64,000 nt of DNA from Pachypanchax playfairii (GCA_006937955.1 SSNP01000010.1:1003770-1067769); one strand, 5' to 3'; shown: positions 32,794 through 45,077, counted from the stretch's first letter. The notes: generated by a model from the sequence alone, not told the origin. Made by a program: numbers and translations.

Positions 32794-35700
32794 GTACTGT
32801 AGGTATTTATTATCTTTATTAACCCTTTCTGACCAGTCTGGTGCTTTTGGGTTTTTATAAACTCTAAATAAAATGAAACATTCCCTCGAACTTTCATGCA
32901 ACTCATGATCTACAGATTGAATCTCCGCAAATTAAAGACTATTTCTCCAAAACATATCCAAACTCTTTGAACCATAATGGACTATTTTGCAGATAAATGC
33001 TATAAATTAATGAGTATGGGACAATTAAAGCTGAATTTAAACATGACAAAGAGAAAACTAATTTAATAGTCATGACCCTAACAAAGGGTACAAAATTATT
33101 TTTTATAAAAATGCACGTTTCAATGTGAACAGCCCTAATATTGCAAAAAGATAAACCCAAGATTTAAAATTTAGTAAGAAAAGGTCTTTAAATAAATTAA
33201 CATAAAGATAATTGTGCATAAAGCTTGACTTAGTATTTTATTAAGAATAGAATAGAATAGAATAGAATAGAATAGAATAGAATAGAATAGAATAGAATAG
33301 AATAGAATAGAATAGAATAGAATAGAATAGAATACTTATCATTGATGCAGTTCCAACTCTCAGCCAACAGAGGGCGACAGAGGACATAAATGAGGTGAAC
33401 AACATTTTCTGACTTTTTTTTTGGTTTGAAGTTTGAGTCAAAAGAACTACTGTGTTAAAATAAGATCTATCTAGAAAATAACATTATTCATAATGTGAAT
33501 TTAATTTTTTTTCCTATGTAATGATTTAAAAACTGCTTCATATTTGTTGATGCAATGCAGATATGTTGTTTTACCTTTGTCTTTGTGTGTGAGCGGTTCA
33601 CTAAGAATGTTAAATATTGATTTCTAATGCTTCACTAAACAAATGTCACCCTATCTACAGTTCATAAAATCACTCACGGCTTGTTCTGCTTATGAGAGAA
33701 CATCTGGTGTTGCATGCAGGTTGTTTATTTATATGGTTTCATTTTAGAGTTTATACAACTGAGCACATCCTGTTTGTCCTGCTTGTCTCATGCAGTCCTT
33801 CATGGCACTGCCGTCGTTCCCTGAAGTGCAGACACTAAACTGCGTAAACCTTTTGTTGAGACTGATGCAAACTTGCATTTAGTAGAATTACAGGATGAAT
33901 TTACTCATCACTAAACCATTTTTCAGATCTGATGTATATTTTTAAACTCTCTGCTCTTTTTTCCCTACAACAATGTCTAATATTGTCCCTTTCTGTGCTT
34001 TTCAGGTGACGTTTCACTTCCGAACCCAGCTGTGTGATGATGAACGCACTGTGATAGATGACAGCAAGGCGAGGGGCACGCCCATGGAGATAGTGATCGG
34101 AAATATGTTTAAACTGGATGTTTGGGAAACCCTGTTGTCTTCTATGAGGATAAGTGAGGTGGCAGAGTTTTGGTGTGATACCATTGTGAGTTTATTTGAT
34201 CTTTTTTTTTGTTTGTTTGTATTTTTTTAAAGAAAATTAATTAGAACATTTTGTTTTTAAAACTGACTCAAAAAATTGAACACACTTTTAACCTGACTGA
34301 GTTCTTGTTGCACATGTAAAAAATACAGCGTTCAGACAGATTTTCTCATTTCCCCCTTTAGTAATTCAGGTAATCTCATGGAGACGCGGGGTCTCGTTGT
34401 CAAGACAGACTTCACAGCGCAAATTGGGATTAAACAGAAGTATCAAATGAAACAGGATATGACCTAAAGCAGATGCTGGTTTATAACTGCTTCCTTTATA
34501 CTGATCTTAAAACAATTTGAAAAGCATTAAATGGACAGTCTCAGGCCCTGCTGTTTTAAACAAATCTTGATAATGTTTGCTAATGTCTATTAGCTCTGAC
34601 GGTCATTTTTAATTGAGTTGACTCTGAACGTTAATTAGTTGTGGATGTCTCTAATGATTACTCTCTGAGAGTTTCTTTAAAATCTGTCCAGCAGATCTTG
34701 AGCTAACGAACACACACACAAACACACACACACACACAAGAAGGGTTTTGCTGTTACAATCTCAGATCCATTCAACAGATATTTAATTTATAAGTATTCA
34801 TTCATTTTTCCATAAGATACTAACCATGTATAAACATAAAGGTCCATGCAGTATGAACCAAATACAACTCTACATATGTTTTGGTCTGTGTTTACTTTAT
34901 TCAATCCATAATATTTTACTGTGGTGTGTGTTTCTGTGTGTGTTGCACTCTGTCAGAGACAGATGGGCTCAGGCATGCTGTCATTAATCCACAGAGGTCC
35001 CACGCTCCCCTAATCGGCTAGGAATCCTGCTGACTCAGCACCGCTGACTCCCCTGCACTCTGATTACACTTAATGGCTCTTCCAGCATGGGTTTTTTTTC
35101 ACTCTAAATAACAAGGCAGAACTACACGCTGTTTCAGATATTTTGTGCCATCTCGCAGCCCATCCAGCTGAGGGCAACATCTACTCACTGAGCTGTAGAA
35201 ATCTACCACAGGAAATAAATGTTTCAAGTCCCGCCTGTAAACAAGATATTATGGCTTTACTTTTGATCAATGGAAGAAGACAAAGACGCGTGTTCATCTT
35301 TACATTTAGAAGTATTAGCTCAGGAGGCGAGCATGCTAAATTTAGAAGATCCCACAACAACACTAGTTTTTCAAATGTCTTTGTTGTTATTTTACACATT
35401 ATTCTAAAACTGGCAAATATACGACAAGAATTAAGCAATTGTTAACAATTATAAGATATTCTCAAAAGTAATTTTAATGTCATTTCAAAAAATAATTGTG
35501 CTAACAAAGTTGACCACAGTTTAGTCGTCTTAAAAAGTGGATGTTCTGTCCAGTTTAGCTGATGGCAGTACAGCAGTGTTCGCCAACACTCCCGTTCCTC
35601 AGGATGGAGACCACAGAGCGCCACTGACAGATCAAAGATTGGCAGATCTTTCAGTTTTCTACCAGGAATCTTGTTGATATCAGCTTCAATGAACTGAGGC

Positions 35701-38700
35701 CCATGTGCAAGTGGAGGTGGAACCACCACTTGCATGGCCAGCCCTGAGCTGCATGGTGCCCTAGGCGAAAAAGGATTTTGGCGCCCCCTACTGCCCAGAA
35801 CAGGAACAATGTAACTCAATAACTGGATTACACTGCAAAATTTTTTTATCCATACTAAACTGAACAGTAGAGATAATATATATTTAATTACTTATTTTGC
35901 TCTTTACATGAGATGAATGGTGTGTCCAACAGTTTGTTCAAAAAAAAAAAAAAGGGAGAATTTGGTGCCCCCTCCAGCAGAGGGCGCCCTAGGCAATTGC
36001 CTTGTCTGCCTATGCCCAGAACCGGCCCTGACCACTTGGTTCTTTCGCATCCAAAAATAGGGCTTATCTGGCCCTGTACAAGTGCTTGGTGACCGAGTAG
36101 GAGGACACAACATATCAAAGCTTTGTTGTTCATTTTAGAGTTTTTATCTCCAGATGATGTTTCTTCTTCAGCAGTAGTCAGAGAGTGATGGAACAGCCCT
36201 GGAATCAGCTTATAACTTATACCCTGAGACACCGGTCGCCTGAGGAATTCTCATTGAACTCTCTCATGTCTCAGTAAAAGCCCAATAACAGATTTAAAAA
36301 TGTTTTTGTCAGAAATGTGAACATGTTAGATTCAGGTTGTTTATCTGATGTAACATGCTTATAATGAGCCTCTCTCCTCTTCAGCACACCGGAGTTTATC
36401 CGCTCGTTTCCAAGAGCATGCGACGTATTGCAGAGGGCAAAGACCCAGTGGAGTGGCAGGCTCACACCTGTGGCATGGCCAACATGTTCGCTTACCACAG
36501 TTTGGGTTACGATGATCTGGATGAGCTGATGAAGGAACCAAAGCCGCTCTACTTTGTCTTGGAGCTGCTCAGGGTGAGAATGTTTTTTTTTTTTATCAAA
36601 TGTTGTGTTTTCGTTCCAAATAAATTCACCTGAACAACTTTCAAGGGTTAGGGTTTGCAGTGTGTTTGCAAGTGTTTGCAGCTTTTGAATGTTAATATTA
36701 TGGAATGAAGTTGCTAATGAGAACATTATTGTTGAAACCTTATGATGTACACCTGATGCACTGCAGTCGGTCAAGGCTTTTCCACTGCCATTAATCGTGC
36801 TGCTCAGGTGTAAAATAACATGCCTCTTTTAAATGTCAGACCTCTTGTGAGCAAATCTTTTATTGTTAATGACCTTATTTTAAATAATAGCACAGACTGT
36901 CTCTTTTTAACTGAAACCGGGCTTGGCACTGACGCACCAATTATTCACACTGAGCGATCTCTGTTGTGCTATGTGAGCTTGTGACCCGGCCAGTGCCTTT
37001 TCTAGTTCACCAATCCAGTCTTTTTTAGACCGCATTTTTGTGTCTGCTACTGATTTACAGTGATTTGAATGCGGAAATACTCAGAAAAGCAGTTTTGAGC
37101 TTAATTTTTTAAGAACACCAAAAACACGATTTTCATTGGAGTGGGTCTTTAAAAATAACTACTTTTAAAAATTATTCTTCATTTGAGCATCACGCCTTTT
37201 TAAACAACCTGCCTGTTTTATGTATTGCCATGTACAAAACACCAAAACCTCCTTCCTGTTTAATACAAGAGTTTTCAGAGTTTTATTCACAATACATGTT
37301 TTGATTTGACATTGATAATTATAGTCATCTCCATGCCAGCGAGTTTTTAAACAGCAGGGATTTTAAGCAGCATATAACAGCCAACTCACAGCAGAGGACA
37401 CATGGATCTGGTCATAGCCTACAGCCTTTACTGGTGTGTCTACTGATGTGGACCTGGCTGTGTCTGATCAGCAGTGTCTATTTTTTAGGGCTGTAAAGTC
37501 CAGGTTGACTGGTCGACTGATTGGTCGATGTGTGCTGAGTCAACCAAAATTCTGATTGGTCGATTTTATGCCATGTTAATTTCATATAGTTTACACAGTA
37601 GACTGTGGGGGAGGGGAGGTCATAAACGTGCACGTCAGCGTCCGGTGGTTTGCTGAATATTTGGGCCTTTAGCGTTTCATCCTACAGTGAGTCCTCTACC
37701 AACCATGTCAAAGACATCGGCAATGTGGCAGACTTTTACCAAAATAGATTTGCAAACAACAGTTTGCATATCACAGCTCAACGACAAACATGGCATATCA
37801 TCTAAAAACGGTAGGCTATTATTGACTGTTAATATTGTAATTATTTCAATATGTTAGTCTAAAATTAATTTATTCATCTAAATGCAGGCGCACCCGTCTG
37901 CGACAACGGCATCATCCGTCAGGTACCCCCAGACCACACTGGATGTAAGGCCTCCTCTATCATCCAAACGCAAAAATGATATCACAGAAGGAATTGTCCA
38001 TTTTATTGCTCAGGATATGAGGCCCATTGGTATCGTGGAAGGCCAAGGTTTTAAAAACCTCTTAAAAGTTTTGGAACCTGGATATTCAGTGCCGGCGCGC
38101 CAGACAATTATACATGCGCTAACCGCAAAATACGAGGGACTCAAAGACAAAGTTTCAGAGTTAATACAACCCAGCGAGGCCCTGAGCTTGACCACAGATA
38201 CAGTGGGGCAAAAAAGTATTTAGTCAGCCACCAATTGTGTAAGTTCTCCCACTTAAAAAGATCAGAGAGGCCTGTAATTTTCATCATAGGTATACCTCAA
38301 CTATGAGAGACAAAATGAGGAAAAAAAATCCAGAAAATCACATTGTCTGATTTTTAAAGAATTTATTTGCAAATTATGGTGGAAAATAAGTATTTGGTCA
38401 ATAACAAAAGTTAATCTCAATACTTTGTTATATAGCCTTTGTTGGCAATGACAGAGGTCAAACGTTTTTTGTAAGTCTTCACAAGGTTTTCACACACTGT
38501 TGCTGGTATTTTGGCCCATTCCTCCATGCAGATCTCCTCTAGAGCAGTGATGTTTTGGGGCTGACGCTGGGCAACACGGACTTTCAACTCCCTCCAGAGA
38601 TTTTCTATGGGGTTGAGATCTGGAGACTGGCTAGGCCACTCCAGGACCTTGAAATGCTTCTTACGAAGCCACTCCTTCGTTGCCCGGGCGGTGTGTTTGG

Positions 38701-41700
38701 GATCATTGTCATGCTGAAAGACCCAGCCACGTCTCATTTTCAATGCCCTTGCTGATGGAAGGAGGATTTCACTCAAAATCTGACGATACATGGCCCCATT
38801 CATTCTTTCCTTTACACGGATCAGTCGTCCTGGTCCCCTTGCAGAAAAACAGCCCCAAAGCATGATGTTTCCACCCCCATGCTTTACAGTAGGTATGGTG
38901 TTCTTTGGATCCAACTCAGCATTCTTTCCCCTCCAAACACGACAAGTTGAGTTTCTACCAAAAAGTTCTATTTTGGTTTCATCTGACCATATGATGTTCT
39001 CCCAATCCTCTTCTGGATCATCCAAATGCTCTCTAGCAAACCGCAGACGGGCCTGGACGTGTCCTGGCTTCAGCAGGGGGACACGTCTGGCACTGCAGGA
39101 TTTGAGTCCCTGGCGGCGTAGTGTGTTACTGATGGTAGCCTTTGTTACTTTGGTCCCAGCTCTCTGCAGGTCATTCACTAGGTCCCTCCGTGTGGTTCTG
39201 GGATTTTTGCTCACCGTTCTTGTGATCATTTTGACCCCACGGGGTGAGATCTTGCGTGGAGCCCCAGATCGAGGGAGATTATCAGTGGTCTTGTATGTCT
39301 TCCATTTTCTAATAATTGCTCCCACAGTTGATTTCTTCACACCAAGCTGCTTACCTATTGCAGATTCAGTCTTCCCAGCCTGGTGAAGGTCTACAATTTT
39401 GTTTCTGGTGTCCTTTGACAGCTCTTTGGTCTTGGCCATAGTGGAGTTTGGAGCGTGACTGTTTGAGGTTGTGGACAGGTGTCTTTTATACTGATAACGA
39501 GTTCACACAGGTGCCCTTAATACAGGTAACGAGTGGAGGACCGAGGAGCCTCTTAAAGAAGTTACAGGTCTGTGAAAGCCAGAAATCTTACTTGTTTGTA
39601 GGTGACCAAATACTTATTTTCCACCATAATTTGCAAATAAATTCTTTAAAAATCAGACAATGTGATTTTCTGGATTTTTTTTTCCTCATTTTGTCTCTCA
39701 TAGTTGAGGTATACCTATGACGAAAATTACAGGCCTCTCTGATCTTTTTAAGTGGGAGAACTCACACAATTGGTGGCTGACTAAATACTTTTTTGCCCCA
39801 CTGTATGTGGACGTCTCTTCGAATGAAGTCTTATATGACAGTGACTGCCCATTTCATTGGTGAAGACTGGAAAGCAAAGAGCCTTGTGCTTGAGACAAAA
39901 CAAAAGGAAGAGGCGCACACGGGAAGAAACATCGCTGCGCGACTACCCGAAGTTGCTGATGCCTTTAAAATTCCACCAGAAAAGAGAGTGTTTGTTGTAT
40001 GTGACAACACGGCTAACATGGCACTCTGTGTGGAAACGCTAAAGGAGTCACATGAATGGTTGGAGATGCAGGGCATCAGATGCGCTGGGCATACTTTGCA
40101 ACTTTGTGTCAACGCTTCACTCAAACAAGAGCCGATATGTCGCGCTGTGGCTGCAGCATGTCATCTTGTTGCACATTTTAAAAAGGGACACAAAGCAAAG
40201 ACTGGGTTAAAAGAGAAGCAGGAGCAGCAAAATGTCCCTCAGCACGAATTTATTCAGGATGTGTCCACACAGTGGAACTCAACATTTTCAATGTTGGAGC
40301 GACTGCTGGAGCAACGCTGGCCCATTACTGCTGTGCTGTCTGACACAAACTTCACCAAAAAGAGCGACAGCAGTACACTGGATCTCACTACAACACACTG
40401 GAATGCAATAGAGGACATTAAAAATGTGCTGAAACCTATGATAACCCTGACGGAGCTGCTTTCTGATGAGGACAACGTGTCCCTGTCTGCAACAGTACTC
40501 ATGCTGGCAAACTTGAAGAAACGTCACCTGACCATCACAGTTAATGACAGCCCCATTACCAAAAAAATGAAAAGCAAGCTGGTCGAAGAAATTGACAGCA
40601 GGTAGGAGTTTAAAACCCGAATGATGAATGTATAATTACAGCTGCAGTAGTAGACCCTCGTTTTAAGCAACTGTCTTTTCTGGGTGATGCCAAATGAGAC
40701 GAGGCCTACACAGAAGTTGCACAGCTGGCAGACCGACTGAGCGCACGTAGCTCAGCCACGGGTGAACCCAAAGGTGAGGAGCAACACGAGTCAAAAAACA
40801 GAAAACCGATAAAGAGAAGGAGATTGCGATGCTGTTGTGCGAAGATGAGGAAGAAATTTCCGAATCGGGTGGGAGAAGCATAGAAGAAATTAAACACTAT
40901 CTTCAGGACAAAACGAAAGTTGACTCTGGACCACTGGGGTGGTGGGAAAAAAACCAAGACAGATATCTGAGCTTGGCCGAGTAGCAAAGCGACTGCTCTG
41001 TATCCCTGCGACATCCACGCCTTCTGAACGCATTTTCTCAAAGGCAGGATTTATTGTCAACAAATCAAGAAGCTGTCTCCTTCCAAAGAACGTGGATATG
41101 CTTGTGTTTCTCGCACACAACACAAACAAGTGTGGATAGCTTGTGGACAGAGGACACTAATTGTATTCTCTGAGTGAGTAGCTAGTTGTTTATTTCGTTG
41201 TTGTTACATTATTTAGTTTCAGACATCAATAACATTTTAATAGCTGTGCACATTTATTTCAATGAATACTTGTGGATTTGGGCATTTCATTTATTTTTGT
41301 AGGCTATTTGTTCTGAGTTAGCCATGCACTTTATTTCATTTCAGTTTATAACTAAACAACGAACTTTTATGATTCCCTTTTATTATTGTGCACATTACTC
41401 GGATTTTTGTCTTCCTTTCTCTTGCTCTCTCTCTTTTTTTTTTTTTTTACCTTAATCCGAGCCCACAGGCTATAATGCTTAGAGCCTCATGTACAACTTT
41501 ATTTCGTCTGCACTTGTTTTAATCGGATATGTTAAGTAAAGATAATTTTCCCCGAATTGCCTTTTGTGCGTATATGTGGTAATCAGGGGCTACTATCTAC
41601 CCCCCCAATTAGTCGATTTTTAGTTGAAATTTATGGGTTTCAGTCGACCAACAGTTTCTGTGGTTGATTACAGCCCTAATGATAATATCATTAGAAACTT

Positions 41701-44700
41701 TCACCAGTGCTGTTTCAGTGCTATGATGAGCTCTAAATCTTGACTGGAACTCTTCAAAAAGATTATTACTGTGTAAATTATCACATAACTGGTTTGCAAC
41801 TATCTTTTCTAGAATTTTTGAGATGAAGGGTAAATTGGATATAGGTCGATAATTACCTGGAGATCCTGGATCAAGATCAGGTTCCTTAAGTAAAGGTTTA
41901 ATAACAGCAACCTTAAAGGCCTTAGGCACATATCCATTCATTAAAGACATACTGATCATTTCTAATATCCATGTGTTGTTGATCATTTTAAACAGTAAAT
42001 TCTCTAGATTTGATCTGAATTGATGACTCAGCCCAATCAGCTGGTTCCTTAGATAGGACATGTTTTAAGATAGGATATGATTTAAGTGCCTTGAACACTA
42101 CGATCCCTGGAATTTTATTTTCTCCTGACTCAACCCCCACAACTTGAACAAAATGTAAATTCAATAATAACCCTGTGATCTTTCATCTGTTATGTCCACC
42201 TGAGCAGAGAGTCTAAAAACTGACCGATTTGTGCTGATATCAGACATCTGGACACGTTTCACTCATAACTGGATTGCAAGTTTTAACCCAAGATTATTTT
42301 CCTACGAGTGTTTATTTAAAGCCAAAAAATATTTGGAACAAAATTATGCAAGTTTGATCCGTCACAGTAGCTACGTTTACATGGGCACATTTAATCGGAA
42401 TAAACGCCCAATCGGATAAAAAAGACGTCATGTAAACATGTCAACCCGAATGTTTTGATCCGATGCAGCCTGATCCGAAAGAAATTTACTTCCGATCGAG
42501 AGGGGTGGTTTTGTCCGATCTTCATTCGGATAGACGTGCATGTATACACCCATTCGGAAAGAAAGGGAGAAAAGAGCCCTTTGCGCATGCGTACAACTTC
42601 AGCGTGACGTCTTTCCACTTTCGCAGACTCAAGTAGAAAACATAGCGGGAGGTAAACAGAAGTGGTCTGCTGGTGCAGTCATCCTGTCATCCTGCTCTCC
42701 TCTCCTGTGGTGGAGGAGCAGTAGCAATATGTATTCAGCCGCTAGCTTGGTTAATGCGACCAGTAAAAACCCAAACATAACGGTAATCACCCGCAGAGGG
42801 TCCATATAGGGGAAAACGTGAGTCAGCTCGAGCACACGATGGGGCGGGAAAGACGTGCAGAAAGGACGGAGTTTGTTTACTTTTTTTTCTTCCCCCGGAA
42901 AGACAACTCGCTGTGCGCATGCTCAACTCATTTAACCTGATTGAGTGCTTGGTGCATGTGTACTCATGGCATGATCAGATCATTTCAGTTAGTGTCCATG
43001 TAAACAGGGATTTGGGAATTCAGATCGACCAAGATTTTAATCAGATCGGGGAAATTTGGCGCATGTAAACGTAGCTACTGTCACAGTGATTCCGCCTCAT
43101 GCAGTATCGTCAGCTGTGTCACACTGCATGGTTTGATGGAATGAGGATGGGAGCGTGGGTGAAAAGTTTCTTTAGTTCTGCAAAGGCATGCTCGGCTTCA
43201 GGACACCAGGAGAATGTTCTTTTCATGGAGGTGAGGGCGGTGAGAGGCAGGGCTGTCTGGCTGTAGTCCTGAATAAAGCGCAGATTGAAAGTGGCGAATC
43301 CTAGCAAGCGTTGGAGTTGTTTACGGGACTAGGGAGTCAGCCTTGATCTTGATGGGGTCTGGCTTCACCTGCATGCTCTCAAAAATGAACCCCAGGAAAG
43401 ACACGGAAGAGGCGTGGAATTTACATTTCTCTGTTTTTACAAAGAGTCGATTCTCCAGGAGTCTTTGGAGCACACACCGCACGTGGATCTTATGTTCTGC
43501 TAGGGAAGATGAGAAGATCAGAATATTGTCAAAATAAACGAACACAAGAGAGTTCAGGAAATCTCATGCTTGGATACTGCGGGGGCGTTGGTGAGCCCAA
43601 AAAGCATCACAAGGTACTCAGAGTGGCCTTTAAACAGCATCTTCCATTCATTACAAGCAGTTGCAATTCCACAATGGCCAGCAGAAAAGAGTAAAATAAG
43701 CATCCCTGAGGTAACCTGGTGTAAACCTAAGAAATCACAACGTCCTTCCCTATAAATACTAACAACTGAGCAGCCACACTGCGCTCCTAGTACAGCATAG
43801 TTCACGTGATGAGGCATTCAAACACACTTGGGAAAACTCAACACTGAACAACTAGGCTTTCAGACATTCCCAAAAACTGAACAAATACAACAACAGAAAC
43901 AAAAGGAGGGTCAACATTGGAACTGGCAACCCAGCAGATAAATCAGGGAGGGGGTGAGGGGCTGAGAACAGACAGTTTTTTTTCTACATAAACTGCGGGA
44001 CTCAGATTTGACGACAAGATCTAATTCTTACATATTGTAGCTTTAAAGTAAAATGAGTCAAGAAATGACGCAATGAAAATACTTCAGAAGCAAATTAAAC
44101 AAACTGAATCAACAGAGTAAGAAAGGAGAAATTAAATAATTTTTTTAATGAGTCAGTCTGATATTAAAAGCTTAAGAACAAAAGAAGTCCGCAGGAATCT
44201 TCACTTACACTCACTGAACCCAGGGAGGGGTTTTACGGGATTTTTTTTTTTTAATTTAGGGATTCTATTGTGAAATGACTTTTGTTATGATATGGTGCTT
44301 TATGAGTTGAATTGCATTGAATTGAATTGAAACTTAGAGCCCATTTTTGTTGATATGATCATCAGGTGCAGCAGCCCAGTGAGTACAACAGGGAGTCGTG
44401 GGCTCTGAACGATGAGGAGAGGCTGAAGGTCGTTCCTGTGCTGCACGGACAGGGAAACAAACTCTTCAAGCAGGGACGCTACCAAGAAGCCACACAGAAA
44501 TACAAAGAAGCCCTCATCTGTCTCAAAAATGTTCAAACAAAGGTGATTGAATCGAAGAAAACATCTGAGTTTAAAAAAAAATTTCTTTGTAAAAGAATTT
44601 TAGTGGCTTTCTACATAGAATCTGGTTCAGAAGTCTTTTCCTCTCCAGGAGAAGGCATGGGATGTCCCCTGGCTGAAGCTGGAGAAGACAGCAAACACTT

Positions 44701-45077
44701 TAACCCTTAACTACTGTCAGTGTCTCCTCCACATGGAAGAATACTACGAGGTCATTGAACACACAACAGATATTATCAATCAGCACCCAGGTTTGTCACT
44801 GAGAAAGTTTTCCTTACTGAACCCCTCTGACAGTGATGACTTCCATGAAGCGGGTGTGGCATGTGTTTGTCTCCTAGGTGTTGTGAAGGCTTACTACCTA
44901 CGAGGAAAGGCCCACAAGGAGGTGTGGAACGAGGCGGAGGCTCGGCAGGATTTCAGCAGAGTGTTGGACTTGGACCCTGGTATGAAGAAGGCTGTCAAGA
45001 AAGAACTGGCGGTGCTCAGCATGCGTATGGAGGAGAAGAACCAGGAGGACAAGAACAAGTATAAAGGCATGTTCTAA
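32689..45077 (+). CDS. aipl1: aryl hydrocarbon receptor-interacting protein-like 1, six exons
   Basis: Coding exons 32689-32793, 34006-34185, 36385-36573, 44366-44542, 44649-44790 and 44878-45077 join in frame to 330 aa; every intron is GT-AG. AIPL1 is a photoreceptor co-chaperone working with HSP90 to fold cone and rod phosphodiesterase 6. Residues about 10-165 form the FKBP-like domain ([48 protein letters not shown]) that binds the prenyl group; about 178-300 form three TPR repeats ([45 protein letters not shown]). Residues fit AIPL1 better than AIP, for example [18 protein letters not shown]. The long proline-rich tail of the primate protein is absent, as in other non-primates. Which fish paralogue this is cannot be told. 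Intron 3 (7.8 kb) is packed with mobile elements. Confidence 0.96.
33245..33334. repeat. (AATAG)n pentanucleotide microsatellite
   Basis: About 18 uninterrupted AATAG units inside aipl1 intron 1. Confidence 0.97.
34006..34185 (+). CDS. aipl1: aipl1 exon 2
   Basis: Acceptor TGTGCTTTTCAG, 60 codons VTFHFRT through FWCDTI, donor GTGAGT. Encodes most of the FKBP-like fold. Confidence 0.96.
35495..36115 (-). pseudogene. unidentified coding-like sequence split by a hAT MITE
   Basis: On the minus strand, 36115-36031 reads [19 protein letters not shown] up to RKNQVV. After removing the MITE (35733-36030) and one 8-bp duplicate, the same frame continues through [18 protein letters not shown] and [16 protein letters not shown] to about 35495 with no stop, roughly 100 codons. 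I do not recognise the family. It lies antisense in aipl1 intron 2 and has no visible start or splice signals, so it is likely a fragment of an older element or a retrocopy. Confidence 0.45.
35733..36030. mobile_element. hAT-type MITE, 298 bp
   Basis: Flanked by exact 8-bp copies of ACCACTTG (35725-35732 and 36031-36038). The right end CCGGCCCTG matches a CAGGGCC-type hAT terminus; the left end is less exact. Two near-palindromic GCCCTAGGC phrases (35758 and 35988 regions) belong to its subterminal repeats, and a 13-A run lies inside. Confidence 0.75.
36385..36573 (+). CDS. aipl1: aipl1 exon 3
   Basis: Acceptor CTCCTCTTCAG, 63 codons HTGVYPLV to LELLR, donor GTGAGA. Covers the FKBP-like domain insert and its C-terminal strand. 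Confidence 0.96.
38201..39803 (-). mobile_element. Tc1-like transposon, copy C, in hAT element
   Basis: 1,603 bp between TA at 38199-38200 and 39804-39805, same family as 19539-21140 but inverted and inserted in the hAT transposase codon for aspartate in SLTTD. Both long inverted repeats are present. Confidence 0.95.
38417..39439 (-). CDS. Tc1-like transposase, intact, 340 aa
   Basis: Same protein as the copy B transposase except for a few substitutions, such as [13 protein letters not shown] in place of [13 protein letters not shown] and TYKKRL near the C-terminus. D153, D244 and E279 are retained and no stop interrupts it. The N-to-I change near residue 225 is in the catalytic domain; its effect is unknown. 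Confidence 0.94.
   Translation of the reverse strand: MAKTKELSKDTRNKIVDLHQAGKTESAIGKQLGVKKSTVGAIIRKWKTYKTTDNLPRSGAPRKISPRGVKMITRTVSKNPRTTRRDLVNDLQRAGTKVTKATISNTLRRQGLKSCSARRVPLLKPGHVQARLRFAREHLDDPEEDWENIIWSDETKIELFGRNSTCRVWRGKNAELDPKNTIPTVKHGGGNIMLWGCFSARGPGRLIRVKERMNGAMYRQILSEILLPSARALKMRRGWVFQHDNDPKHTARATKEWLRKKHFKVLEWPSQSPDLNPIENLWRELKVRVAQRQPQNITALEEICMEEWAKIPATVCENLVKTYKKRLTSVIANKGYITKY
41681..42110 (-). pseudogene. LINE reverse transcriptase fragment
   Basis: Minus strand reads [38 protein letters not shown] and [18 protein letters not shown], the early RT motifs of CR1/L2/Rex1-class LINEs. It is cut at the hAT right end, just before the catalytic aspartate motif, and upstream sequence decays beyond 42060. 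Confidence 0.85.
42368..43077 (-). mobile_element. TAGCTACG-ended DNA element, copy 1
   Basis: Inverted ends TAGCTACGTTTACATG and CATGTAAACGTAGCTA; GTCACAG occurs on both sides (42361-42367 and 43080-43086), suggesting a 5-7-bp target duplication. About 710 bp, homologous over its length to 59347-60054 in the opposite orientation. It contains a short conserved open frame. Confidence 0.8.
42629..42805 (-). other. short conserved hydrophobic ORF in MITE copy 1
   Basis: From the ATG of [16 protein letters not shown] the frame runs 58 codons: a hydrophobic stretch [15 protein letters not shown], then a basic/acidic segment and [15 protein letters not shown]. The same frame is open in the other copy (59618 onward). 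It may be the remains of a first exon from the parent transposon; no function is claimed. Confidence 0.4.
43119..43830 (-). pseudogene. second Gypsy-type RT fragment
   Basis: Minus strand, in order of decreasing coordinate: FGLTNAPAV (43580), [20 protein letters not shown] (the YxDD motif, with N in place of the second D, about 43540), [18 protein letters not shown], then [17 protein letters not shown] and [18 protein letters not shown] (43119-43307). Several frameshifts separate the pieces. The residues differ from the 12-15.7 kb remnant, so it is another Gypsy lineage. Confidence 0.85.
43790..44046. repeat. dispersed repeat, copy 2 (pair with 27229-27478)
   Basis: Diverged match to 27229-27478. 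Overlaps the edge of the Gypsy fragment, so the shared repeat may itself be retroelement-derived. Confidence 0.6.
44366..44542 (+). CDS. aipl1: aipl1 exon 4
   Basis: Acceptor GATCATCAG, 59 codons VQQPSEYN to NVQTK, donor GTGATT. Encodes the linker and first TPR. Confidence 0.95.
44649..44790 (+). CDS. aipl1: aipl1 exon 5
   Basis: Acceptor CCTCTCCAG, reads [13 protein letters not shown] to INQHP plus one base of a split glycine codon, donor GTTTGT. Second TPR. Confidence 0.95.
44878..45077 (+). CDS. aipl1: aipl1 exon 6 (terminal)
   Basis: Acceptor GTCTCCTAG, completes the glycine codon, reads [16 protein letters not shown] to KNKYKGMF and TAA at 45075-45077. Third TPR and the charged C-terminal helix. 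Confidence 0.95.

Larger units (their letters stand above)
37708..41138 (+). pseudogene. hAT (ZBED-like) transposase, broken
   Basis: 37708 opens [17 protein letters not shown], where a BED finger has lost its middle. After a probable intron, 37888-38198 reads [20 protein letters not shown] to SLTTD. The Tc1 interrupts here; removing it with one TA gives SLTTD-MWTSL in frame. The frame continues 39807-40605 with [35 protein letters not shown] and [20 protein letters not shown] to a TAG. After frameshifts the dimerisation region appears at 40978-41138 ([20 protein letters not shown]). RNase H-like aspartates and the hAT dimerisation motif are recognisable, but stops, frameshifts and the Tc1 make it inactive. 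Confidence 0.88.
37486..41678 (+). mobile_element. ZBED-type hAT element interrupted by a Tc1
   Basis: Left end TAGGGCTGTAAAGTCC (37486) and right end GATTACAGCCCTA (to 41678) form the inverted repeat; GGTCGA/TCGACC subterminal motifs are clustered at both ends. Without the 1.6-kb Tc1 the element is about 2.6 kb and holds one broken transposase gene. I see no 8-bp duplication: the left flank is CTATTTTT and the right is ATGATAAT. The right flank is a LINE fragment that does not resume on the left, so one edge has been rearranged or deleted. Confidence 0.85.

Noticed and set aside
33245..33334. Regularly spaced short repeat resembling a CRISPR array
   Set aside because: It is a pure AATAG microsatellite without spacers in a vertebrate intron.
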